From: Chloroflexota bacterium
Lineage (GTDB): Bacteria > Chloroflexota > Anaerolineae > Aggregatilineales > Phototrophicaceae
DNA length: 57,327 bases
Assembly: GCA_026713245.1 (NCBI GenBank)
Contig: JAPOOU010000042.1
Span: forward strand, 1 to 57,327
Direction: 5' to 3'
Positions 16,599 to 25,548 of the stretch are shown here, in pieces (the stretch's first letter is position 1; the number at the start of each line of letters is the position of its first letter). The position numbers were made by a program, and so were the translations under genes. The notes under the pieces were generated by a model, which made no database searches, had not been told where the DNA came from, and worked only from the letters and a program-made list of their open reading frames with translations.

Positions 16599-17744
16599 AT
16601 GGCCGATTATCGCATCCCCTTCAACAAGCCGACGTATCTTGGTCACGAACCGGAATATATTGCGGAAAGTCTGTCTTTGTCGCATATATCCGGAGACGGG
16701 GCATATTCGCGTAAATGTCATGCCTATCTTGAGGGACGCCTGGGGGTGCCTCGCGCCTTGTTGACAACATCGTGTACGCACGCGCTGGAGATGTCCGCCT
16801 TCTTATTGGACATTAAGCCGGGCGATGAAGTTATTGTGCCGGCCTTCACTTTTGTGTCCAGCATCAACGCGTTTGTGCTGCGGGGCGCGGTACCGGTCTT
16901 TGCCGATATTCGGCCGGATACGCTAAATATCGATGAAACACAGCTACCGCACCTGATAACCGACCGTACGCGCGCCATTGTTCTCGTGCACTACGCCGGC
17001 GTCGCTTGCGAAATGGATGACATCATGGCGGTAGCGCGCGAGCATGGCATAGCTGTTGTCGAAGATAACGCTCACGCATTGTTCGCGCGTTACAGGGGAC
17101 GTTATTTAGGTACCTTTGGCGAGATGGCCACGCAGAGTTTCCACGAGACCAAGAACTTCACATGCGGCGAGGGCGGGGCTCTGCTGATCAACGATATAGA
17201 GATGGTTGACAGAGCCGAGATTATCCGCGAGAAAGGCACCAATCGCAGCCGGTTTTTCCGTGGACAGATAGACAAATATACCTGGGTTGACGTCGGCTCG
17301 AGCTACTTGCCCTCGGACTTGCTAGCGGCTCATTTATGGGCGCAGTTGGAATGTGCAGACCAGGTGCAGACGCGGCGCCGGGATATATGGGATTATTATC
17401 AGTTGAATCTGGAGGAATGGGCGGCCGCGCATAATGTCGGGCTGCCGACGATTCCGGCATATGTCGAGCAAGCCTACCACATGTATTACCTGATACTGCC
17501 GTCGTTAGCGTGTCGAACGGCGCTGATAAACCATCTAAAGAGCCGGAGCATTCTTAGCGTGTTCCACTATTTGCCGCTTCATCTGTCGGACATGGGCAAA
17601 CAGTTTGAGGGGAAAGAGGGCGACTGTCCGGTGACCGAAGACATCGCCGACAGATTGCTTCGTTTGCCATTCTACCATTCGTTGACGCGTGAAGAACAAG
17701 ATGAAGTCCTCGCGGGACTGTTCGCCTTTGAAGAATGGGAATAA
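16599..17744 (+). CDS. rffA/wecE: dTDP-4-amino-4,6-dideoxygalactose transaminase
   Basis: This 381-residue PLP enzyme of the DegT/DnrJ/EryC1 family converts dTDP-4-keto-6-deoxyglucose to dTDP-Fuc4N. Blocks typical of WecE are present: LLDIKPGDEVIVPAFTFVS, HYAGVACEMD, the PLP-lysine motif SFHETKNFTCGEGGA, and REKGTNRS-FFRGQ-DKYTW. Resemblance to the E. coli enterobacterial-common-antigen enzyme is visible along the whole length. It is the last gene of the cassette. Its substrate would come from RmlA and RmlB encoded at 32.5-35.5 kb on the other strand. Confidence 0.92.
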   Translation: MADYRIPFNKPTYLGHEPEYIAESLSLSHISGDGAYSRKCHAYLEGRLGVPRALLTTSCTHALEMSAFLLDIKPGDEVIVPAFTFVSSINAFVLRGAVPVFADIRPDTLNIDETQLPHLITDRTRAIVLVHYAGVACEMDDIMAVAREHGIAVVEDNAHALFARYRGRYLGTFGEMATQSFHETKNFTCGEGGALLINDIEMVDRAEIIREKGTNRSRFFRGQIDKYTWVDVGSSYLPSDLLAAHLWAQLECADQVQTRRRDIWDYYQLNLEEWAAAHNVGLPTIPAYVEQAYHMYYLILPSLACRTALINHLKSRSILSVFHYLPLHLSDMGKQFEGKEGDCPVTEDIADRLLRLPFYHSLTREEQDEVLAGLFAFEEWE

Positions 17745-17824
17745 AGATTTCATTGGCTTGCCGCGGACATGCGCAATGGTGTAAGGTCACGGAGCAAACA
17801 CAGAAATGCCTCTTCGTCCCCGCG

Positions 17825-17853
17825 TTGTCGAAGCCGGCAATGTATGGAATAAT
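17825..17853 (+). promoter_or_regulatory. candidate promoter for RNase J
   Basis: TTGTCG (17825-17830), 17 bases, then AATAAT (17848-17853). It would give a leader of about 185 bases before the RNase J ATG. The 300-base gap 17745-18044 contains nothing else I can support. Confidence 0.4.
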
Positions 17854-18044
17854 AGCTTGTCGTTTGCCCAAACGCCCCTGAAATGGATCTGATCATGCCC
17901 GGTCGAGAGGCATGTGCATGCAAAGTCTACAGTTGGAGTGGCCAGCGGAGGAAAGCATCGAGAGTAACATTCGCATAACCAGTTAATTCAGCTTAACCCG
18001 CAGCGGTATTCGTTGTGGGCATTTGTATTTGGAGAGAACCCCAC

Positions 18045-19703
18045 ATGGCAACAGAACCTATTTTCAAAATCACGCCCATCGGAGGTTTGGGAGAAATCGG
18101 CAAGAATATGACCTTGTTCGAAATGAACGGGGACGGATTCCTGATCGATTGCGGTATTATGTTCCCGGCCAATGACATGCATGGCGTCGACTACATCATC
18201 CCAGATTTTCGCTGGCTTGAGGAGCGCGATGACATCGTATTGCACGGCTGCTGCTACACTCACGGGCACGAAGATCATATTGGCGCCGTCCAGCATTTGG
18301 TGCAGGCCTTTCCGGATTTGCCACTTTTTGCCACGCCTTTGACCAGGGGCTTGCTGCAAGTCAAGCTCAAGAACGCGCGCCTGTTAAAGGGAACCGATCT
18401 GCGTTCGTTTGACGCGGGCGACGAACTGCGTATCGGGCCTTTCAAATTGCATAGCTTTCACGTTTGCCACAGCATACCTGATTGCGTCGGCTTCGGCATC
18501 GAGACGCCGCTCGGTATGGTCGTACATACGGGAGACTATAAATTCGACAACACGCCGGTTCATGGCAGGAAGACGGATTACGCTCGGCTTGCCAGCTTCG
18601 CTCGCAGAGGCATTACGCTCTTGTTGGCGGATAGCACCAATGCCGACAAATCGGGATGGACACAGTCGGAAGCGGTAATTGGGGAGGCTCTCGACCGAGT
18701 GTTCCGCAATGCCACAGGAAGGATCATGGTTGCGACCTTCGCTTCGTTGATCTCGCGGGTGCAGCAGGTCGTTAATGTCGCGAGAATTCATAAAAGGAAA
18801 GTCTGCATAACCGGGTATACGATGTCGGAATATGCCAAGATCGCCCGCAAGCTCGGTTATCTTGACGCTGAGGGCGATATTCTGGTTGACATTGGCCGGG
18901 CGCAATCTTTGCCGCCGCACAAGGTCGTTTTCATGGTTACGGGCTCGCAGGGCGAACCATCTGCGGTCCTCGGCAAACTGGCGGCCGGACGTCATCGCCA
19001 ACTGGATATACGCAGGGGCGATACGATTATCCTGTCGTCGCATCCGATTCCAGGCAATGAAGAAATGGTATATCGCACGATCAACAGACTGATAGAGCGC
19101 GGCGCTGATGTCATCTATGACGCGATTGAGGCGGTGCATGTATCGGGTCACGCCTGCCAGGAGGAGATGCGTCTGATGTTGAATCTTACGCAGCCGAAGT
19201 ACCTGGTTCCCGTCCATGGCGAGATCCGCCACTTGCATCTTCACGCGAAACTGGCTCGCGAAAACGGTATCGCCCGGGACAACGTAATTACCATCGAGAA
19301 CGGCACCACAATTGAGTTGTCCAAGAACGGAATCGCAATTGGCGAGCGGATGCCGGGCGGATACGTGTTTGTCGACGGAAGCGGCGTGGGCGATGTGGGA
19401 CCTGCTGTCATTCGCGACCGGGAGATACTGGCGCGCGACGGTTTCATGCTGGTAAGCATCAATATCGACCACGCCACAGGAAAACTCATTGACGAGCCGC
19501 GGATTATTTCTCGAGGCTTCGTATATCTCAAAGCCGCCGAGGACTTTTTGGACCAGATTCGCGAGAATGTGACGGCAGTTGTGAACAGCAATCACAATGT
19601 CAACGGGAATCGAAGGCATTTGGTCGAGGACAGTTTGGGAAAACTGATCTACAGCGAGACCAAGCGCCGACCCATGATTTTCAGCATTGTCAACGAGATC
19701 TAG
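18045..19703 (+). CDS. rnj: ribonuclease J
   Basis: This 552-residue metallo-beta-lactamase/beta-CASP nuclease has combined endo- and 5'-exonuclease activity in mRNA decay and rRNA maturation. The zinc motif THGHEDHIG (about residues 72-80), further metal ligands in HTGDYKFD, the beta-CASP domain (TGSQGEP, SSHPIPGNE), VHVSGHACQEEM and the C-terminal PVHGEIRHLH region all fit RNase J. I chose ATG 18045, eight bases after GGAGAG, over the frame opening at 18015, because family members begin just before the sequence ITPIGGLGEIGKN. Confidence 0.95.
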   Translation: MATEPIFKITPIGGLGEIGKNMTLFEMNGDGFLIDCGIMFPANDMHGVDYIIPDFRWLEERDDIVLHGCCYTHGHEDHIGAVQHLVQAFPDLPLFATPLTRGLLQVKLKNARLLKGTDLRSFDAGDELRIGPFKLHSFHVCHSIPDCVGFGIETPLGMVVHTGDYKFDNTPVHGRKTDYARLASFARRGITLLLADSTNADKSGWTQSEAVIGEALDRVFRNATGRIMVATFASLISRVQQVVNVARIHKRKVCITGYTMSEYAKIARKLGYLDAEGDILVDIGRAQSLPPHKVVFMVTGSQGEPSAVLGKLAAGRHRQLDIRRGDTIILSSHPIPGNEEMVYRTINRLIERGADVIYDAIEAVHVSGHACQEEMRLMLNLTQPKYLVPVHGEIRHLHLHAKLARENGIARDNVITIENGTTIELSKNGIAIGERMPGGYVFVDGSGVGDVGPAVIRDREILARDGFMLVSINIDHATGKLIDEPRIISRGFVYLKAAEDFLDQIRENVTAVVNSNHNVNGNRRHLVEDSLGKLIYSETKRRPMIFSIVNEI

Positions 19704-19850
19704 GACAAGGCTCCAGTCTATGTTTTATTCTCAGCGCCCGGCGTCGCTTTTCGCTTCGATAAACCGACGGGCTGAACGCTCACGCTGCAACCAAGCAACT
19801 TGAACCCCGTATTCGAGGAGTAGCAGGCAGATTCCGGAGAACGCTCGCCT

Positions 19851-20543
19851 ATGCCAGAGCCGGTAATAAGAGCTAGCAACATCACGCGAAATCTCAAGTT
19901 GGGCAGCCATCTCGTGCATGCGCTGCGCGGCGTCAATCTGGAGATACTCCCTAAAGAAATGGTCGGCATCATTGGGCCGTCGGGTAGCGGCAAGAGTACG
20001 CTTTTGGGAATTATCGGCGGCCTGGACAGCCCGACTGAGGGCAGGATCGAAATCGATGGCGTCGATATCACGCGGATGGGGGAGAATCAACTGACGGATA
20101 TTCGAAATCGCAAGATTGGGTTTATCTTTCAGTTCTTCAACCTGATCCCCACGTTGACCGCATTGGAGAATGTCGCGCTACCAATTGAGTTCGCCCAAGT
20201 CCCCCGGCACAAACCCAATCGCCGCGCCATGGAGTTGCTCGAAATGCTCGGCCTGGACGGCCGGTTTCATCATCGGCCGAACGAGCTCAGCGGTGGCCAG
20301 CAGCAGCGCGTGGCCATAGCCAGAGCCCTGGCAAACGACCCGCCGATACTGCTGGCGGACGAACCTACGGGCAACCTGGATACAGTTTCCGGGGACACGG
20401 TAATGGAAGCCTTGAACAGGATCCGCGATGAAAAGGGGACGACGGTGGTTCTGGTCACGCATGATCGGTCCTTGGCGTCGCAGATGGATCGCGTGTTGAC
20501 GCTTGTCGACGGCGTCATAGTGGACGGCGTACCTGTATCGTAA
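19851..20543 (+). CDS. ABC transporter ATP-binding protein, MacB/LolD type (orphan)
   Basis: This 230-residue ATPase has Walker A GPSGSGKST, signature LSGGQQQR, Walker B ILLADEPTGNLD and the switch His in LVTHD. The DEPTGNLD form and size place it with the MacB/LolD/FtsE-like exporters and mechanotransmitters. No permease lies beside it, so it must partner a FtsX/MacB-type protein encoded elsewhere. The frame starts at ATG with no strong ribosome-binding site. Base composition is like its neighbours. Confidence 0.9.
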   Translation: MPEPVIRASNITRNLKLGSHLVHALRGVNLEILPKEMVGIIGPSGSGKSTLLGIIGGLDSPTEGRIEIDGVDITRMGENQLTDIRNRKIGFIFQFFNLIPTLTALENVALPIEFAQVPRHKPNRRAMELLEMLGLDGRFHHRPNELSGGQQQRVAIARALANDPPILLADEPTGNLDTVSGDTVMEALNRIRDEKGTTVVLVTHDRSLASQMDRVLTLVDGVIVDGVPVS

Positions 20544-20672
20544 ATCGTCGCTTGCCGCAATTTCATCTGTAATCGCGACTTCGCAGCCGGGAAGATCAGC
20601 GCTTTTCCAAGACGACCGCCGCAAGATATAATCTGGGGTAGCGAAGTCGGTTCGCTAGCAAAAGGAATCTGC

Positions 20673-21230
20673 ATGTCCTCAGAAGTACATAGTGTAGAAG
20701 TTGCCGGTATCAAGCGCGATCTGCGTTTGATGGAAATCAAGCCAGGTGTCAGGATTGCGATCCTGAATATATTGGGTGATACCGAATTCGTGAATGCGGT
20801 GAGCAAGGCGCTTGCTGAACGGCTGGCGGACAAGCGCATTGATTACCTGGTCACTGCCGAGGCAAAGTCCATTCCGCTCGCCCACGCGCTAAGCACCGAG
20901 ATGAATCTGCCCTATGTCGTCTTGCGCAAGACGCACAAGCCTTATATGGGCGATGCCTTGCAGAGCGAAACGTTGAGCATCACGACCGGCAAGCCGCAAA
21001 CGTTATATCTGGATGAAAAAGATCGCAAACTGGTTTCAGGCAAGCGAATCGCTCTGTTGGATGACGTAATTTCGACTGGCAGCACGCTGCAGGGAATGCG
21101 CCTGATCATAAACAAAGCGGGCGCCGAAATCGTGGCCGAAGCGGCTATCTTCACCGAAGGCGACCGCGCGCAGTGGCACGACATTGTTGCGCTTGGCCAC
21201 TTGCCGGTCTGGGTTGATGACAAGGCCTAA
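20673..21230 (+). CDS. phosphoribosyltransferase, adenine-PRTase-like
   Basis: This 185-residue type I phosphoribosyltransferase carries the PRPP-binding motif ALLDDVISTGST and an upstream AEAKSIPLAHALS segment like that of Apt and Xpt. It probably salvages a purine base with PRPP. The N-terminal part is not close enough to call adenine specificity with certainty. AAAGGA precedes the ATG, and a TATAAT at 20627-20632 with TTTCCA (20604-20609) 17 bases upstream is a reasonable promoter. Confidence 0.8.
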   Translation: MSSEVHSVEVAGIKRDLRLMEIKPGVRIAILNILGDTEFVNAVSKALAERLADKRIDYLVTAEAKSIPLAHALSTEMNLPYVVLRKTHKPYMGDALQSETLSITTGKPQTLYLDEKDRKLVSGKRIALLDDVISTGSTLQGMRLIINKAGAEIVAEAAIFTEGDRAQWHDIVALGHLPVWVDDKA

Positions 21231-21294
21231 CGTTTTTCCAACAAATTGGATACAATAGCGCCAGAGATCGATATATTACGCGGAAGAGTTGTAA

Positions 21295-21885
21295 GTGTCA
21301 TCGCTGTCCTCGCCGAAACTGAGCATCGTTGTATATTTGCTTGTAATCATCTTCATGGCTTTTGGCGGGACTATGTTGTATTTGTCTCGGCCCGCGCCGA
21401 CCACAATTACGATCAATCCACCGCTTCCAACAGCAACCAATGCTCCTACGGCGACGCCGGGACCGATTCTCGTGTACGTGACCGGGGCGGTTATGCTGCC
21501 GGGATCTACACATGAACTGCCTATTGGCAGCCGGGTCCTAGACGCGATCGCGGCCGCAGGCGGTTTCGCTGATTCGGCGAACAAGACCTTGGTCAATGTA
21601 GCCGGCATCTTGCGCGATGGCGACCAAATCCATGTGCCGTCGGTCGATGACCGAACTTTGGGCTTGACCTTGCCAACACCATCGGGCGGCGAATTGTTGC
21701 GCATCAACACGGCGAGCGAAAATGAATTGCTAAGCTTGCCGGGCGTCGGACCGGCGTTGGCGGCGCGGATCGTAGCGTATCGCGCCCAGACAGGCCGCAT
21801 TGACAGTTTTGCCGAACTGGACGAGATCTCGGGCATCGGTGAAGCCACTATCGCCAAATGGCAGGATTTGATCGCATTTGACTAG
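21295..21885 (+). CDS. comEA: ComEA-like protein: membrane anchor, SLBB domain, helix-hairpin-helix DNA-binding domain
   Basis: This 196-residue protein has one N-terminal membrane segment (IVVYLLVIIFMAFGGTMLYL), a Pro/Thr linker, an SLBB domain (VYVTGAVMLPGSTHELP) and C-terminal HhH motifs (LRINTASENELLSLPGVG; LDEISGIGEATIAKW). ComEA binds incoming double-stranded DNA outside the membrane during natural transformation. It starts with GTG, six bases after GGAAGAG. No comEC is adjacent. Its TAG stop overlaps the stop of the opposite gene in the palindrome CTAG. Confidence 0.9.
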   Translation: MSSLSSPKLSIVVYLLVIIFMAFGGTMLYLSRPAPTTITINPPLPTATNAPTATPGPILVYVTGAVMLPGSTHELPIGSRVLDAIAAAGGFADSANKTLVNVAGILRDGDQIHVPSVDDRTLGLTLPTPSGGELLRINTASENELLSLPGVGPALAARIVAYRAQTGRIDSFAELDEISGIGEATIAKWQDLIAFD

Positions 21886-22967
21886 CGGATGCGCGTGCCT
21901 GTCGTAGCCTCGAAAAAAAGCGCGCGGGACCAGTCCAAGCGACAATAGACAGTGTCGCCCGGGACAAAGGACTGGCCGAGCGGCACCTGGATCTGCCAGC
22001 GGCGCTTGCGTAACCAGACCTCTAGCAAGTTGAACTTTTCGGCATAATAAGGTGTCACGCGGTCAATAGTCGCGGGTATGCCATTTGCTTCTTCACAGAT
22101 GCGTATATGATCCGGTCGGATGCCGACGATGACTTCGCAGCCGTTTGGGCGGCGCCGAGGCAGCCGCGCTCGTCCCATGTAGCTGCCATCCCATTCGCCG
22201 TCGCTGACGACTCCCCAAAACTTGTTAATTGTCGGCGTGCCCAGGAATTCCGCTACAAACAAATTGTCCGGATTGGCGTGCAAGTTCTCGTAAGCGCCCG
22301 CCTGTATAATCCGTCCCGCGTCCATGACTACGATACGATCGGCGACGCTCATCGCTTCTACTTGATCGTGGGTGACGTATACAAGCGTGACGTTAAACTC
22401 TTGTATGAGGCGCTTTAGCTCGACCCGCGCTTGCGCGCGAAACTTGGCGTCCAGGTTGGCGAATGGTTCGTCGAAGAGGAGCAATTCCAGATCGCGCGCA
22501 AATGCGCGGGCGATAGACACCCGCTGCTTCTCGCCACCGGAAAGATTTCTTGGGAATCTACCCATCAAGCTCTCGATATCGACCCCGGTTATTTTTGCGA
22601 CGGTTTCGACATGCGCTGGCACCTCGTCTTCACGATCGCGCAGTCGCAAGAAGAAACCGACAGTTTTGCGACTTTCCCAGTGCGGGATCAACACATAGTT
22701 CTGGAATACCATACCGATTCCGCGCTCTTCGATGGGAATGGCGTCGAGGGGCACATCGTTGTAATAGATTTCCCCCGAGTCGGGATGGTCGAGGCCGGCA
22801 ATCAAGCGCAGCAGGGTCGTCTTGCCGCAGCCTGACGGACCCAGCAGGACTACAGCTTCACCGTTCTCCACGCGCAGATTGAAGTCTTTAATGGCCAGGA
22901 CAGGCGTCAGTTTGCGGCTTTTGTCGTAAAAGGTCTTGCATACGTTCTCGAGCGTGATCGTTCTCAT
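21882..22967 (-). CDS. ABC transporter ATP-binding protein, MalK/UgpC (CUT1) type
   Basis: This 361-residue ATPase has Walker A GPSGCGKTT, signature LSGGEKQR, Walker B LLLFDEPFANLD and a C-terminal OB/TOBE region (IVGIRPDHIRI). Such proteins energise CUT1 sugar or glycerol-phosphate importers, and one copy often serves several transporters, which would explain the lack of permeases nearby. The frame opens at 23009, but homologues begin at the MRTITLENV segment, so I chose ATG 22967. Convergent with comEA; the stops share CTAG. Confidence 0.88.
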   Translation of the reverse strand: MRTITLENVCKTFYDKSRKLTPVLAIKDFNLRVENGEAVVLLGPSGCGKTTLLRLIAGLDHPDSGEIYYNDVPLDAIPIEERGIGMVFQNYVLIPHWESRKTVGFFLRLRDREDEVPAHVETVAKITGVDIESLMGRFPRNLSGGEKQRVSIARAFARDLELLLFDEPFANLDAKFRAQARVELKRLIQEFNVTLVYVTHDQVEAMSVADRIVVMDAGRIIQAGAYENLHANPDNLFVAEFLGTPTINKFWGVVSDGEWDGSYMGRARLPRRRPNGCEVIVGIRPDHIRICEEANGIPATIDRVTPYYAEKFNLLEVWLRKRRWQIQVPLGQSFVPGDTVYCRLDWSRALFFEATTGTRIR

Positions 22968-23083
22968 TCGTTCTTGCCCGCTGTCAGACTCTCCTGAATA
23001 GCATAACACAAGGCTCTCGACAGGCGGAAGCGGCCGGGAATCTTACAAGCCAAACATCATAGCTTACCTGGACGCGCTTGCTG

Positions 23084-23089
23084 TATAAT
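23084..23089 (+). promoter_or_regulatory. -10 element of lipA
   Basis: A consensus TATAAT lies 54 bases before the lipA TTG start. The -35 region (about 23061-23066, AGCTTA) is a poor match. Confidence 0.45.
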
Positions 23090-23142
23090 AGACTTCGAAT
23101 CGTCTTGTCACGCAATTAACAATTGGAACAGGGAGCAAGGTC

Positions 23143-24099
23143 TTGAAGCAAACAATTCAACCGGATCTAATACCGGTGACCACTTCCGACGAATGGCAGC
23201 CTGATCCCAAGAGTCCGCGGCGCCGTCCGCCCTGGATTCGTGTCCGAGCGCCAAGTGGCGAGACCTACGAACAGGTGCGAGCGCTGATGCGAGGCAAGAC
23301 CTTGCACACAGTCTGTGAAGAAGCGCAGTGCCCAAATCTCGGCGAGTGCTGGGGCCGTGGCACAGCGACGTTCCTGATGATGGGAGACACTTGTACGCGC
23401 AGCTGCGGATTCTGCGACATTAAGACGGGACTGCCGCAACCGCTGGATTGGGGCGAGCCAAATCGCGTGGCGGAAAGCGTGCGCGCGATGGGATTGCAGC
23501 ATGTGGTGATCACCAGCGTTAACCGCGATGACCGTCCCGACGGCGGCGCGCCGTTGTTCGCCATGGTCATCCGCAGGATCCGACAATTGCAGCCGGGCTG
23601 CTCGATTGAGGTTTTGATTCCTGACTTCAAGGGCAGTGAAATGGCATTGAAGATCGTCATGGACGCCCAGCCGGAAATCCTCAACCACAACGTTGAAACC
23701 GTAGCCCGCTTATTCAAGAGAGTGCAGCCGCAGGACAAATACGAGTGGGCGCTTGCCACACTGAAAAATGCCAAAGCAATGGACCCGCTCGTGTTGACAA
23801 AAAGTGGAATCATGCTTGGTCTGGGCGAAACTTTTGCCGAAGTACGAGAGACGATGCAGGATTTGGCGAATATCGAGGTGGATATCTTGACTGTCGGGCA
23901 ATACCTGCAGCCGAGCAAGCGTCATCTTCCTGTCGAGCGTTATTATACGCCTCTGGAATTCGACCAGTTGCGAGAGGCCGGGCTGGAAATGGGCTTCAAA
24001 TGGGTGGAGAGCGGTCCCCTCGTACGCAGCAGTTACCGGGCGGAACGACAAGTGCGAGAGCTGTCCCTGCTGGATCATTATCGGCTGCGTGAATCGTAA
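23143..24099 (+). CDS. lipA: lipoyl synthase
   Basis: This 318-residue radical-SAM enzyme inserts two sulphurs into octanoyl-carrier domains. Both [4Fe-4S] motifs are present: the auxiliary-cluster [12 protein letters not shown] and the radical-[11 protein letters not shown]. The C-terminal RSSY serine that ligates the auxiliary cluster is also there. It begins at TTG with GGGAGCAAGG just upstream. LipB is not in the window. Confidence 0.97.
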   Translation: MKQTIQPDLIPVTTSDEWQPDPKSPRRRPPWIRVRAPSGETYEQVRALMRGKTLHTVCEEAQCPNLGECWGRGTATFLMMGDTCTRSCGFCDIKTGLPQPLDWGEPNRVAESVRAMGLQHVVITSVNRDDRPDGGAPLFAMVIRRIRQLQPGCSIEVLIPDFKGSEMALKIVMDAQPEILNHNVETVARLFKRVQPQDKYEWALATLKNAKAMDPLVLTKSGIMLGLGETFAEVRETMQDLANIEVDILTVGQYLQPSKRHLPVERYYTPLEFDQLREAGLEMGFKWVESGPLVRSSYRAERQVRELSLLDHYRLRES

Positions 24100-24206
24100 G
24101 TCTGATGGAATGGGCTGATTATCTGACTTGCGCATAGCCTGGCATTGCGGTCCTTGGCTGCAGAGGTTATAGTTTTGCTACGCAGAGTAAGGTGTGAGGT
24201 GATGCC

Positions 24207-24797
24207 ATGAGCGCGTTTTTCGCCGGCCGCCGCGGCCAGACAGATGCCGAATCACAAGAAGCAGTGACCGTATTGCCTGTGGGTCAGCCTGTCGGCTTCG
24301 ACACAGTTATGGGATCAAATAGCGAGACCGAGGGCACGTTTTTCAGTTCGGGCAATGTACGGATGGACGGCAAATTTACCGGTACGCTCGAGATTGAAGG
24401 CAACATTTTGGTTGGGGAATCGGCCGATATCCGAGCCGATATCAACGCGCGCAATATCTCAATCGCCGGCACGGTCCGTGGAAACGTGGCGGGGAACAAG
24501 GTGCAGTTGTTACGTACCGGGCGCATATGGGGGGACATTAGCGCATCGGCGCTGACCACCGAAGAAGGGGCGTTCATCGACGGCAAGATCACGATGATGG
24601 GTCACTCGGCGACGCAGCCGCCGACCGACGAAGACGTGATTGATCTGGATGACTCGGTCAGGGTGCTGGACGAAGGCAGCGCAAACCTGGACGATGACGG
24701 CAATGAGTTAATTGAAGAAGCGGAAATCATCTCGAACGATGGTGAAACTGCTGTCATTGATAGTGATGAAGGGACAGACGACGAGAGCAAAGGTTAA
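24207..24797 (+). CDS. bactofilin (polymer-forming cytoskeletal protein)
   Basis: This 196-residue protein has a central DUF583 beta-helix (about 35-135) of short repeats such as GKFTGTLEIEGNILVGES and GTVRGNVAGNKVQLL, the filament-forming core of bactofilins. A short N-terminal tail and a long acidic, disordered C-terminal tail (many Asp and Glu) flank it. Bactofilins form static membrane-associated filaments that scaffold envelope enzymes. No peptidoglycan hydrolase lies next to it. Confidence 0.9.
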   Translation: MSAFFAGRRGQTDAESQEAVTVLPVGQPVGFDTVMGSNSETEGTFFSSGNVRMDGKFTGTLEIEGNILVGESADIRADINARNISIAGTVRGNVAGNKVQLLRTGRIWGDISASALTTEEGAFIDGKITMMGHSATQPPTDEDVIDLDDSVRVLDEGSANLDDDGNELIEEAEIISNDGETAVIDSDEGTDDESKG

Positions 24798-24836
24798 AGA
24801 TTAGGCGCTTATATATGAAAGTGCCACGCAGCAGGA

Positions 24837-24998
24837 CTAATCCCGCCTGAACGTGACTTTACCAGGCTTATCTGACTTGATTCCAAACAAAGACTTGGCG
24901 ACATACTCTGGAGTGTCGTTGATATGAAACTTGACCGGAGGCGGGCTGGGTTGTTTATTGTCTGCGCTTTCCCTGGGGGCTTCTTCTTCCTCGGTCAC
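24837..24998 (-). CDS. small protein of unknown function (53 residues), second gene of a two-gene unit
   Basis: A minus-strand frame starts at GTG eight bases after the coiled-coil gene's stop. It begins acidic (MTEEEEAPRES), passes through a Pro-rich linker (KQPSPPPVK), and ends in a basic, foldable-looking stretch (HINDTPEYVAKSLFGI, KPGKVTFRRD). Codon choice looks coding, and the composition is not that of a random frame. A GAGGGC lies about 11 bases upstream of the GTG. I do not recognise it. The only in-frame start is the GTG. Confidence 0.55.
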   Translation of the reverse strand: MTEEEEAPRESADNKQPSPPPVKFHINDTPEYVAKSLFGIKSDKPGKVTFRRD

Positions 24999-25006
24999 GG
25001 ATGTAC

Positions 25007-25375
25007 CTAGCCCTCATTTGCCTCGATATTGAAGTGTTTGAGGATAGCATCTACCTTGTATTCTACCCTTTGCTGTCCTGCCTGCAACAACTTCAGATTC
25101 TCTTGGAGTTCCACGATCATTTGCCCTTGAAGGATAGACCGACGATCAACCCGGTCGAAGCGTTCATCAACTTGGTCGAAGCGTTCATCAACTTGGGCGA
25201 AGCGTTCATCAACTTGGGCGAAGCGTTCATCAACTTGGGCGAAGCGTTCATCAACCCGGTCGAAACGTTCATCAACCCGGTCGAAACGTTCATCAACCCG
25301 GTCGAAACGTTCATCAATCCGGTCCAGAGCACGAGCTAATTCATCTCTAGTGACAGAGTCCGCTTGCGCCACCAT
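25007..25375 (-). CDS. coiled-coil protein with perfect heptad repeats
   Basis: This 122-residue protein is mostly one long coiled coil. After MVAQADSVTRDELARAL come nine copies of a seven-residue unit (DRVDERF, AQVDERF, DQVDERF variants), then a final amphipathic helix (QGQMIVELQENLKLLQAGQQ) and a short tail. There is no signal peptide or membrane helix. I chose ATG 25375 because a good promoter (25411-25440) overlaps the longer frame that opens at 25471, which would leave no leader. Similar DERF-repeat proteins of unknown role are common in bacteria; partners may be the bactofilin or the 53-residue protein downstream. Confidence 0.75.
   Translation of the reverse strand: MVAQADSVTRDELARALDRIDERFDRVDERFDRVDERFDRVDERFAQVDERFAQVDERFAQVDERFDQVDERFDRVDRRSILQGQMIVELQENLKLLQAGQQRVEYKVDAILKHFNIEANEG
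25157..25324. repeat. eight tandem 21-bp repeats inside the coiled-coil gene
   Basis: Eight head-to-tail 21-base units (plus-strand form begins GAAGCGTTCATCAA or GAAACGTTCATCAA) with no spacers, plus a partial unit before them. Each unit is exactly one heptad of the protein, so slippage changes length without shifting the frame. Variants cluster: one CTTGGTC, three CTTGGGC, then CCCGGTC forms. Confidence 0.97.
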
Positions 25376-25410
25376 AAGCCCCCAGATTCGATAAATCAAT
25401 GTATGCCTCA

Positions 25411-25440
25411 AGTATACAGCAAATGACCAGTGATGTTCAA
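25411..25440 (-). promoter_or_regulatory. promoter of the coiled-coil/small-protein unit
   Basis: On the minus strand TTGAAC (25435-25440), 18 bases, then TATACT (25411-25416). The start of transcription would be about 29 bases before ATG 25375, with GGGGG just before the ATG. Confidence 0.6.
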
Positions 25441-25548
25441 GATTATTTGTTATTGTTGAAATGAAACCCACACGGGCTCAAGCGAGGGTTCCCCGCGGCA
25501 ACCATGGCTACCAATCGCGCCACGGGGAATGACGAAACCGCAGTACCC

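Noticed and set aside
18384..19619. 411-codon minus-strand frame
   Set aside because: Antisense to RNase J, which carries all expected motifs.
25157..25324. CRISPR-like array
   Set aside because: The units are contiguous with no spacers and are in frame with a gene, so they are coding tandem repeats.
25001..25339. Plus-strand frame across the 21-bp repeats (EAFINL repeats)
   Set aside because: It is the antisense of the coiled-coil gene; any 21-base repeat stays open in several frames. The minus frame has the promoter and the natural heptad pattern.
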